Assembly (NCBI GenBank): GCA_013398955.1
Contig: VWPU01012146.1
Span: 1-64,000, forward strand
From: Callaeas wilsoni
Lineage: Eukaryota; Chordata; Aves; Passeriformes; Callaeidae
Length of the DNA stretch: 64,000 bases
Reading direction: 5' to 3'
A model generated the notes under the pieces. It was not told where the DNA came from and did not search any database. It saw only the letters and a list, made by a program, of their open reading frames with translations. The position numbers and the translations under genes are program-made. Positions 53,946 to 64,000 of this stretch are shown here, piece by piece. Each line of letters starts with the position of its first letter. The stretch's first letter is position 1.

Positions 53946-55093
53946 CAAATAGCAAGCACTAGAATTTCACGAAAACAAACTTCCTATCCAGGAGGCAGTA
54001 GTTCTTGACCACAATGGATGTCTTCTCTATCCATGCAAAAAGGGCAAATATATACTCTAAAAACTCTTTTTCACACTTAATTATAGAGTTGATTATAGAA
54101 GAATGGTGGCTCTCCAGAGACAGTGAATTGTTTAGACAATGTATTATGATAAATTGAGCTTTTATAAAAGGAATGTTCACAAAGGGTAGACCTATATTGG
54201 CGACAGAGTGCAGAGAAGGGTTATTTCTGGTGTGAATTTGCCTTATATCTCCACTAGGAGTCTTTCTGTACACTCTGAAGTGTATTACTGATGCTCTGAA
54301 GATGCACCTTTTGGCAGAAAGAAGGTTGAAGCCATCTACTTAAGAGCTATCCAGAGTGCCCTGCTTCCAATGTGCACATAAAGATTTTCATTAATTTTCT
54401 CATTATTAATAAATGGCATGGAATAGAACTGGGAACTGACAGAAACTTCCCTGCTGGCAAAAATATGATATAGACATTTGATTTTGAAACCATAACAGAT
54501 CACAGGAAGTCAAATCTGTTGTCTGCACCATTTGCAAAGGGAGACATCCAAAGAGTACCAGTGGGGAATTTCTCCATTTGTTTCAATTGATCGTGAGCTA
54601 CTGGTACAAAGCTCCATCATATTAGACTGCTACACTACAATCAAGTGACCACTTGCAAAGATAAAGTAAATTTCTGCATTAAAATCAAAGGAGAGTATGC
54701 TCAAGATTCAAGATCAAAGGAGAGTATGCTCAGATTGTTTATTTTTGAGTTGGCAATGCTTTGTAACTTGGTAAAACAAGACTCAGTTTTCCCATTACTG
54801 CAGCTCTGCAAAGTATTACAGAGTCCAGGAAAATCAACTTCAGGTATAGCGGCTTTAGAATTTGGAAAACTCCAGTTATTGTGAATGCTGCTATGTGTAA
54901 ATCATTGAAGAATACAGGAGGTACATTGTACTTGTCCTCTTTGTTTGCAGTGCTTTTAATTAGTTTTATAGTACATCATATTTACGTTTGTCTGTAAACG
55001 GAGAAACTTTCCCCGAGAAAGTGAAAGGCACTTCCAAAGCACACCAAAACTAAAAAAATGCTTCTGTAACAAACTCCACTTCTCTCTCTGGGG
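53946..55093. other. Intergenic, no gene recognised
   Basis: AT-rich, with one local 29-bp-period duplication near 54.7 kb. Confidence 0.6.
54684..54732 (+). repeat. Local direct repeat, 20 bp with 29-bp period
   Basis: ATCAAAGGAGAGTATGCTCA occurs exactly at 54684-54703 and 54713-54732, separated by nine bases. Looks like a recent small tandem duplication. Confidence 0.95.
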
Positions 55094-55162
55094 AGAATCA
55101 CAGAACTGTAGAATCATTAAGGTTGGAAAAGACATCCAAGATCATCAAGTCCAACCTTTAAT
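55094..55162 (-). mobile_element. CR1 LINE 3' tail
   Basis: AGAATCACAGAACTGTAGAATC, then AAGGTTGGAAAAGACATCCA and CATCAAGTCCAACC: the terminal about 70 bases of CR1 in minus orientation, with little decay. Confidence 0.88.
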
Positions 55163-57835
55163 AAAAGAACAAGTGGCACAAAGCAGAAGTTACTGAGAGC
55201 AGATACTAATTGTATCACTTAATGCTCAACTGGAAGATACTCAGATACAATGAGCAGGGCATCACTATGGAACCCGTTTGAAACAGAACAGAAATATAAT
55301 TAATCAGGTCGAATTCACATTTCTTAGACATACAGAGGAGATGACTTAGAAGAATTGCTTATTTTGTGAATTTTGTGCAATTTTATTCAGAAACCACTCT
55401 TGAACATTAACCATCATTGTTTATGACTCATATTTTGCCATGTAATTTTTAATAGCCTCTGTTCTTGTCTTGTCAACAGCTTCATTTAGTAGCTTCCTCA
55501 TTACTTTTCAAATTACAGGAGCAAGTAATTCAATTTAATGAAAGCTACTAGCACTTTGAAGTCAATATTGATGTAAAGCTGCAGAGGAAAAATAGCTAAA
55601 TTTAATAAAAGCAGCAGTTTCTAAATTAAGCTCTGTGGCATCTCTGCTTTTAAATTGTGTTATGCTTATTGTAGATGTAAAATCAAAGATATTTTTCAAG
55701 TACACACCTGGATGCCAGCTCTGGAATAAAAAAATTCTGAACAAGGCACAGCAGTGCTGTTTTTTCTGGGTGAAGATTCTAGATGGGATTTAGTTCATCT
55801 GTTAAACTCATATTTTATAATAATGTAATTGCTAGTACAAAAGGCCAAAGCTGCCTGCAGGTAGAATTCACCCCTGTTTAGACACCAAGCGTAAAGACTG
55901 CATTGCTTGCACTACTGGACTTAATAAGCAATACAATCATCTGTGGTCCTTTTATTGTCCCATGAACAAAGGTGAGCAGTGTTAGCAGAATTCACTTCAT
56001 TGCAGTCGCTGAACATTTTGATTGGAGAGGACAATCAAACCATGAAACTTTGACTTTGCCTCTTGCCCTTTTTATATTAATGAAATATATACTAAAACAC
56101 CATTGAAATCTTATTCATTCCATAAGAGGAATTAAAGGACTGTTATAAAAATCTCCCTTCATGAATCTACTTTGTCTCTTCACGTGCTGTGGATAAGGTT
56201 AAAAGACATAACAAATATTATGATTCAATACCCGACACTGGACAATTTTACAAAAGCAGTCTTTCACACCGTTTTATGTATTTCTTTGACTATAACTAAA
56301 CAGATTCTAGGGTAGGAAAGAAAAGTTATAAGAAACATATTTTTAAAACTTGTTTAAGTGCCCTCTGTGAGACTTACATTTATTACTCTGCATACATCTC
56401 AGAATAAATCCTTACCTAGTGATTGCTTGCATGCCTGTTTCTATGTCTTTACACAAAAAAACCCCCCAAAGCTAAACCAGGTTTTTATTTCAAAGCATTT
56501 CTTCTTGTTTTTGTATGGGAGACAAGAAAGAATTTAGTTTATGTCATTTCATTTGCCTATTTCAGGAATTTTTATACTATCTGTTACCTTGGAGTGTGCC
56601 TCTGCCTCTTATTTTGTATTGCTTGTAAGGACTAATAGGTTCCATAGTTAAACCACAGGAATTGTTTTCTTTTCTGTATTCGGTAAAGATGATTTGTTAT
56701 ACATTTTAAATGACTGTGTGGCAAAATCAATGTATATTTAGATTTGTGCATGAAATTCACCCTTATCTACAAAGGTATGAGTGTCCAAAGCCACTTACCT
56801 TGTATTATCTGTTCTTAGGCTGGTCTTAAGTATTTCATTGGTCTTAGACTAATTTGGTACTGTGATGAATGTTGACATAATTCTAAATAATCAATTCCTT
56901 TTGTGTATCTACACTCTTTTACATATTCTCTATACAGGGGGATAATGATATTGCCATAACTTTCATTCTTTAATAGGTTTCTGTGAGGAATATTTATATA
57001 GCAAACTGTTCACAGTTTTAACAATGTAATAAACAAAATACTGCAATTAAAAAAAAAGTATTTAAGGATCTGGTGTATTACACAGATGTCGTTATTTTCA
57101 TATTAGAACTTTCTCCACATACATATAATGGAGCTATAATGCAGAGAGTTGTAGTTAGCTATAACTTTTTAGGCAAGTTCTGGTTTATTTTTTAATTGTC
57201 TTAAAATAGTTTTTTATTATTATGGGCATAAAATAATTTTAAAAAACCACAAAACCAACATGTATAGCAGGCCGTACTTTTCATACCATGTTTGTAAACC
57301 TGCTCAGTATCCCCACTAAGAGAAATAATTACTGTGTCAGTTTAAACTTTTGCAGTTACCCATATGGCAACCTATTCATCTTTACATAATTGGCTTCAGA
57401 TTGGTATTCATTTTATTTAGCTTCACAAAAGGTATAGAAATTCTGTTGTCCAGAAAGATGTATTGGGCTGTATCATTTTATTTCTTTAGACACTCAGAAT
57501 GAGTATGTGGGGAAAAAAACCCGAATTTAACCTGAAAAAATCTAGATAAATTCAGGAATGCTGTACATGCATGTAACCAACTGAAAAGGCACCTGAATAA
57601 CTCACATGTGTGTTCTTTGAACATTCTTACCAACATTTGAATAAATATGAAAATTTGCAGGACCAGACCTACATAGAGGCAAGATGTAGAATCACATTTG
57701 AATTGCAATAGATACGTAAGCAAAAAGTGCTTAAGAGATTTATCTAAAGTTTGAAGTCTTCTTTACAATTGTCAATTACCAATTTCCTCTGCCATAAAAC
57801 AGATGTTGTCAATCAATCATCAGTATCAGTCACTT
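55163..57835. other. Intergenic, no gene recognised
   Basis: AT-rich sequence without identifiable features. Confidence 0.6.
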
Positions 57836-57975
57836 GGCTCTCCCCATTCTTGGAAGTGTTCAAGACCAGGCTGGATGGGGTTTGAGTAACCTGGTGTCCT
57901 TGCCCATGGCAGTGAGGGTTGGAACTGGATGATCTTTTAGACCCCACCCAATCCAAACCATTCTATGATTATATT
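57836..57975 (+). mobile_element. CR1 LINE 3' fragment, plus orientation
   Basis: CATTCTTGGAAGTGTTCAAG, AGGCTGGATGGGGTTTGAG and AATCCAAACCATTCTATGAT are the sense-strand CR1 3' end. It is the only clear plus-strand CR1 in the window. Confidence 0.9.
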
Positions 57976-60900
57976 TTTCTATGTTTTCTAATACACTTAG
58001 CCCATACCTTTAACAGCCTCCTTTAGAAAAACTGTTTGGGTATTTTTCCTCTTATTCTTTCTTCTTTATTTTAGCTAACAGAAGACAATATCTATGTACT
58101 GCTCATCATCTATAGGAAACATGACCCACAGAATCAATGATTTCAAAAGTTTAAAAATCCAAATAATTTGCGATTTTTTTTTTTTAAGATTTGATTCAGT
58201 TTTATGTTTGTGTATTGAGTGGAAAGACACAACAAAAAGCAAAAAGAAGGAAAAACATGGATGAAAAAGAGAAGAAGAAAAAAAAAAGATCAATGACTAT
58301 GTGAAAAATTGCTTGATGTTCCTAAATCTGAATTTCCTCAAAATTTTCCACATATTACTTTCTGTATCATACTTTAAAAATATCTAGCAAGTGTAATTCA
58401 CAAAAGTATTTTAATAATCATACCTGAGAATATCAGTAATGCTACCTAGTTGTTTTTTTGAGGGCGGGGAGGAGAACTTGGAGATTAAGAGAAATCAAAA
58501 GGTTCTTCAAATTAGATTATTAGCAAATTTTTCATATTACAGTGTGATGCAGGTGGAAAGCAGTGCAGTTAAGACTAGAACTACATTTCCTGACTCCCAG
58601 TCTATTATGCTCTTCTCCAAATCTTGGCTAGTTTTACATGCTAGTATGAGGCTTTACATCTCTTGCCAGTCACATTTGATTGAGTTTCATATTGCCTACC
58701 CAGCAATTTCAAGGAGCAGAAAAGTGCCATGATAGTAAAAGGTTTCCTTTCAATCCATCCTTTTCCTATATTTAATCTATCTGAAAATACACGAAATTCT
58801 TTCTAATTCTTTCTATATAGCTAATACTGTTTGAGACTTTTGTTAAAATTTTTTAAAGAATTTTTTCCAATTAATTCTTTTAGAAGTGTTTATGTTTTCA
58901 AGCATAAAATACCTTCTTTCACTTTTTTAATAACTTAGATGGCATTGTTGCTATAGAGTTAAAGCAGTGAAGCTGATTATTTTCAATGGATTCACTTATT
59001 TAATTCTCCATGGCAGGTGTGGCAAAGGTATGTGATTGAGAGAGACACAGATTCCTCCCACTTCCTTTCTTGGTCCAGTGGCACAGTAGTTCAGGCAGAA
59101 ATTTTCCCAAATGAGTGATCTGCCAAATGTTTCCCCTCTTCAGAAGAATGTGTTGGCAAATCTTGGCTTACTCTATGCTAATATGTTCCTGCTTGTTTTA
59201 CTTCATGGAAAGATCTCCCATTTTTCATGAAAAGGTGTTTGACATGTCCTGTAAGACAGTGCTCTACACTCTATCCAGAGTGCGACTGATTAGATTTTTT
59301 CCAGCTCCCTTACACCAGAACGCCATCTTTCTGAACTGTGTCTCACTAAAAATATTCTGTTCATGCCCCAGACCTACAGAAAGGCTTTTCTGGCATAAAG
59401 GGGAGTTGCATTTAATTGTGGTGGAAGAAACTTGAATCAAACAGATTTGAGAGGCAGATAAGACAGGGACAAAAACTTCCCAAAGCTGGCATATCTCTGT
59501 CAAAGACTAAGGACGTAATGCTGCCTGGAATTACTCAGGAATGTTAAGATAGAAACCTTAGCCTTGTGCATTTTTTCTCATGCTAACAGAGGTGTCAGTT
59601 ACTAGGAAGCACTCTGAGTGAGAATTTAGTAATTTTCAGAACTAAAATTTTCAGTATTATTTCCTAAATTTTAAAACTGAAATAGAATTATTTGTTAGAT
59701 TTTTCTTACTTATTTTTGCCTTTTCATAAGTTAGAATCAAAAGCCAGTAAAATGAAAAAGGGCTTCATCAGTGAATCAAGCAGTATTGTCATACTGTTGA
59801 TCGTTCTATTGAATAAGGTCTTTATAGACAGCAGGAAAGAGAGTCTGGATGACATTCGAAATAATTAAAACTTTTACTATTTTCTCAGTTGATCAGGTTT
59901 GGGAACTAGCAGATTTAAAATAACTGCAGACTGCCTTTGCTTTTCACATCTATATATACAGGGAGAACAAATAGTTGTGCCATTTGAAACCACTGTTTGT
60001 CTTCTTCAGTCATCTGGCAAATTCCCTTCTAAACTGAGCTGATACGGTGGCTTCAGTCTATCCCATTGTCTGCATTTTTCCATTCAGGATCTCCTCTAAT
60101 TTATGACACCATTTAGTAACCAGTCTCTATTATGAACAATAATCTTACTGTGTGCTGCCAACTGTATACAAAGTCTTACACAAGCTGTGGGCTGTCATTA
60201 CTACATAACTACATGCCTTCCATTAGTCATTCTATTCCCATTCAGGGAATAATCATCTATATTAAAAACTTGCACCTTTTAGACCAGAAGGCTATCAATG
60301 GTTTTTACTGCTTAATTTCTTGATCACTTTATCCTGCCAGATATGTGAAAATATTTACTACACAGAAATGCTGGACTAAAACCGTGCACTCTATCAGGTT
60401 AAATGGGTGTGGTGCATTATGCTACCAAGGATGTTGTGCTTATGCTTAAAAGTGTTTAGCACCTCCAGTTTAGGGAAACAGGGTCAAACACAGCACTTTC
60501 TAATTTAAAGAAACTGCAAAAGTCAGTAAAGATATAATAGTTTGTAACCTCTGAATATATTGCATAATTTGTCTCATTAGAAGAATTGGGGCGCATCTAG
60601 ATCAGTGTTGCTTTCTGCCATATTATATATTATCATACATTATATATTATATGCCATATATCATGTTTTATATACATATATATGCATTTAATTTTCAAGT
60701 AAATATTAATTTTAAAAAAATCCCAAAGTTAGAAACTAATCCAAAGGTAGAAACTCAATGATAGTTGAAAAAAATATGGATGCTTTCTTGAGAAAAATAT
60801 TTTTTGTGTTGAATGATTGCAAATGGCCTTCATATCCAGACCTGTCCAACTGAATTTGAAGAGCTGGAAAAAGCTGAGCATTCACTATTTTCATTAAGAA

Positions 60901-61700
60901 AGACATGAAACAGCAATTGGATTCTGTATCATTCTGTTTGTCCTTACTTTGTGAAGGAAGACCTTAGGCACAAACCAGATAATCCTTATACAATGGCATA
61001 TTGGATTAAATTAAACTGACACAAATTTAAGTGTCTAAATGGAGACTTCTGCATACATGCCAGGTCCCTCTACGAGCATTAAAGAACTCATCAACATGTT
61101 TAATAAAGCCACAAAAGAGGTGTAGGTCACCCCATGTGCACACCTACTGCCTTGTTCTCAAGTAGTCATTCACTTTTGGTGACACTTAGGATACTTTGGG
61201 CTTCCTGAGTATCCTGAAGAGGAGGTGGACAGTCTTCCATAACTCCTGTGTCTAATCTACCACTAATCCACCACTATTTTTATTGTAACATATTATATAG
61301 ACTATAGAAGTATTATATGCTTGTTATATACCAAACGGTATATGCTGCTAAAAGGCTGTACTATTTTTACAGGTGTAGCTACTCTGTGGCCAGGTCATGG
61401 GCTCTAGCATTGCTCTTCCTAACAGTTGACAGGACCTTTTTAGACACTGTCTTGGCAAAATATTGGGAAAATAATTGCCCAGAGGTTATTCCCAAAGAGA
61501 AGTGAGGTCTTTTGAGAGGAAAGACATACAGATTTAGAAAACATAGGAAAGTATTTGTACTCAGGCTGAGTTGTGCAGCATGCCCTCAGTGCTAGAGAAT
61601 TAAACCTGGGTCCATTTTTAGTTTACTAAGGAAAATGTTGCATTTGTGTCTCATGCCCTTGAAGTCAGATTTAGATGCTCATTTTGGATGATCTAATGTT
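57976..61700. other. Intergenic, no gene recognised
   Basis: AT-rich; a TA-rich tract lies at 60619-60685. A roughly 100-codon open frame at 59115-59435 has no recognisable domain and starts from GTG; not called. Confidence 0.6.
60619..60685. repeat. TA-rich low-complexity tract
   Basis: Irregular TATATTAT/CATATA units, probably a decayed TA repeat. Confidence 0.8.
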
Positions 61701-61765
61701 ATCATAGAATCAATTTCAGAATAATTAGGCTGGAAAAGACCTCTGAAATCGAGTCCAACCTTGAT
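61701..61765 (-). mobile_element. CR1 LINE 3' tail
   Basis: ATCATAGAATCAATTTCAG, then AGGCTGGAAAAGACCTCTGA and GAGTCCAACC, the minus-strand CR1 terminus. Confidence 0.85.
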
Positions 61766-64000
61766 GTCACCTTCTTCTAGTTATTTTAGGTTATTAAGTG
61801 AAAAGCATTGAACTGACGTGGAGGAAAATCCTTGTAATGTATCAGCATATCTATATTGCTGTCCAGAGGAAGGACCAGTCATCTACTAGAGGGTTTTGGG
61901 ATAAAAATTTATCCATGTGTACTGAAAACCATTAATGCCCTAAAAGAAAATTTTGTACTTCTGCCAGCTTCCATATGAAAAACCTGTCTGGAGCTTTTAG
62001 ATGCTTTAGGATTTCTGAACTGCCATAAACAAGCATAACAGGATAAGTATCTAGCTTTAAGTACCTGAACTTTTTTTTTTTTTTTAAATATGAGAAAAAC
62101 AGTATCTTGATATCAGCATTTGGTATCTTCTAGGTTTGAAAGTTTGAACATAAGAAAATTTCATCTGAGCCTTCCTTTTGCTTTCTTTCACTGAAAGAAT
62201 TGAGTGATTATTGTATATAACACAAAGAACTTACCTGGAGCTTTTGCCAAGATAAAATTCTAGGAAGTGCATGTTGATTTTGCATTTTACAAATCATCCT
62301 GACAGCAACCTAGTCAAGGTATCAATGTCATTGATACAATGACATAGGCATTTTAATTCAGATATTCTGCCACTTAGCTATTTCTCTGAAGACTGGACCT
62401 ATTGCTAATGCATTTAGGGCTGTCTGAAGAGAGCCTAGGAGTAATACTGCAAAAACCCCCCAGTGAATTACATTATTTCTAAACAAGAAATCTGGCTAGG
62501 GACACAAGCATACTTTTTCATGGAAATAATTTTAGTCTTACTCTTTGTAAACAGTTAAGACATTCAAGCATTTTGACCAAGGACTTCTATCAATCGCAGC
62601 TTCACCCTTCACGCTCTATTGGTCATGAATTATCATACAATCCAAATTTTAGCTAAAAATGCAATAAATATAATACGAATTTTGGTTGTTTACTTGTATC
62701 TTATTGCCTTAGACTAACCTTCACAGCCTTCATAAATTCACCATATAGATTAACTACATGAAGCAGCTTTTCTGTTGCCATTTTACAGACATGGCATTCT
62801 GGGTATTGTGCTGTACTTCCAGCAGAAAGTCTAGTTGGCATTTGAGAATATTTTCATAACTCCCTCGGAGAAGCTGGCTTTCATCAAACCTACACTAATC
62901 TCTTTTAGGGACTTTTAATTATCTCTCTCCCAATACATTGGATGAATGGGTTATTTGCAACAATGTTTAAGCAGTTATAGTGAAATATTACAATTCCTAG
63001 TAATTAATTGAAATGTGCCCCAGGTCTAGGTAATTTTACAAGAGAATAGGAATTAAGCTGAAACAGATAGAGTTTTAGCCAGTTACTTTGAACTGTCCAA
63101 AAAAAGCAGACATCCTGAATGAAATTCCAGCATTACAAATAGCTAGATCATATCTAATTATTAATTCAATGAGTGCGCTAGGTGTATTACTGTCTGGAGC
63201 TGATCTGCGAAAAAAGTTTGTGTGCTTGCTGGAAGCTTTGTTTTGTAACCTGTGATGTAGTGCCAGGCCTTGGCACGGACGTGTGGCCCTGAAGCAGGCA
63301 TGCTGATGTGTTTGTATACCTATGAGAGCAGATAGTCCCAGACAGAGACAGCTCTAACTCTGTGAATACATTTTAATAAGGGTTTATTTCATGTTAACTC
63401 TGGTCAGTGACTTCAGCAATGAGAAGTATGTGTGTAATTCAGTGTCCATTCTTTATTGTTTCTTCTTTATTTAAATAAATAAGTAAAATACTTGCTGAAG
63501 TTTATAAATCTTCTACCTAAAGCAGGAAGATATAAATATACTTGTCTCTGGTTTGTAAATAAAAAGCCTGAGCATCACATCTTGTTTTACATCACTTCAG
63601 AGAATAATCATTCTCTTTGGAAAGAAATAAGACATTCTATTTATATGTATTGTATATTCTATTTCCAATTCCATTCCTCAAAATGTTAATATTCACTGCC
63701 TATCAGGAAGTATCACTAAGAAATTAAGTAATGCTACTGTAACAAGCTGCTAAGGCTTAATTTCTTGAAAATATTTGTATGACAGGTCCTTAGGCAAGTC
63801 TTTAACTTCTATTGTTTCAGTTGGAAATAGGAACTGTGTATAGGTGTTAGACCTCTAAACATCATTGAGGTTGAAGGCCTTGTCTAATTTATCTAGCAAG
63901 CTCATTTCAGACTCTGGACATGTATTTTATTCCTAGCACATGAGTTAATCACTACAACTGCTTTCCAGAGCAAATACTGAAAACCAGCTGCATGTAAAAA
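61766..64000. other. Intergenic, no gene recognised
   Basis: AT-rich to the right edge. A GC-richer stretch with an inverted AATAAA at about 63180-63400 might be LTR-derived but lacks definable ends. Confidence 0.55.

Noticed and set aside
59115..59435. Plus-strand frame of 106 codons in the intergenic region
   Set aside because: It starts from GTG, shows no domain or transcript signals, and the minus strand is open over part of it too.
1..64000. CRISPR arrays, tRNA or rRNA genes, bacterial operons or phage-like systems
   Set aside because: None is visible; the sequence is vertebrate nuclear DNA and repeats are transposon remnants or microsatellites.

Overview
This is vertebrate nuclear DNA, almost certainly from a bird. 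It is AT-rich, its one gene has many introns, and it carries numerous CR1 LINE fragments with the avian 'aatcatagaat...ggttgga...gacct' 3' tail, plus LTR remnants of avian endogenous retroviruses. There are no operons, CRISPR arrays or other prokaryotic features. The species cannot be named from the sequence alone.

Gene region (1-about 37,945, + strand): one complete protein-coding gene, CRISPLD1 (cysteine-rich secretory protein LCCL domain-containing 1). A GC-rich, CpG-rich block at the left edge is the probable promoter and untranslated first exon. Fourteen coding exons follow, from the ATG at 904 to the TGA at 36,435-36,437. All junctions are GT-AG and phases are continuous, giving a predicted secreted protein of 513 residues: signal peptide, short basic pro-segment, CAP/SCP domain, acidic and polar linker, and two LCCL domains. 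Intron 2 spans 18.2 kb, while introns 3, 7, 8 and 11 are only 88-133 bp. The introns hold CR1 remnants and one larger dead CR1 copy (about 14.55-16.1 kb), but no LTR element that I could recognise.

Downstream region (about 37.95-64 kb): no host gene is supported. It holds a GC-rich block (38.5-39.0 kb), a minus-strand retroviral 3' LTR with its polypurine tract (39.0-39.4 kb), an intact 380-bp solo LTR with a 6-bp target-site duplication (44.5-44.9 kb), a second sizeable CR1 fragment (46.2-47.2 kb), a minus-strand LTR fragment (53.6-53.95 kb), several CR1 tails, simple repeats and short perfect hairpins. In human and chicken as I recall them, the next gene in this direction is HNF4G and the gene on the other side is PI15, another CAP-family gene; neither lies in this window.

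I found no previously undescribed system. The most informative observations are the matching exon architecture of the two LCCL domains, the Glu-to-Gln change in the CAP tetrad, a let-7-type 8-mer near the likely distal poly(A) site, the intact solo LTR, and an excess of short perfect inverted repeats with tiny spacers.
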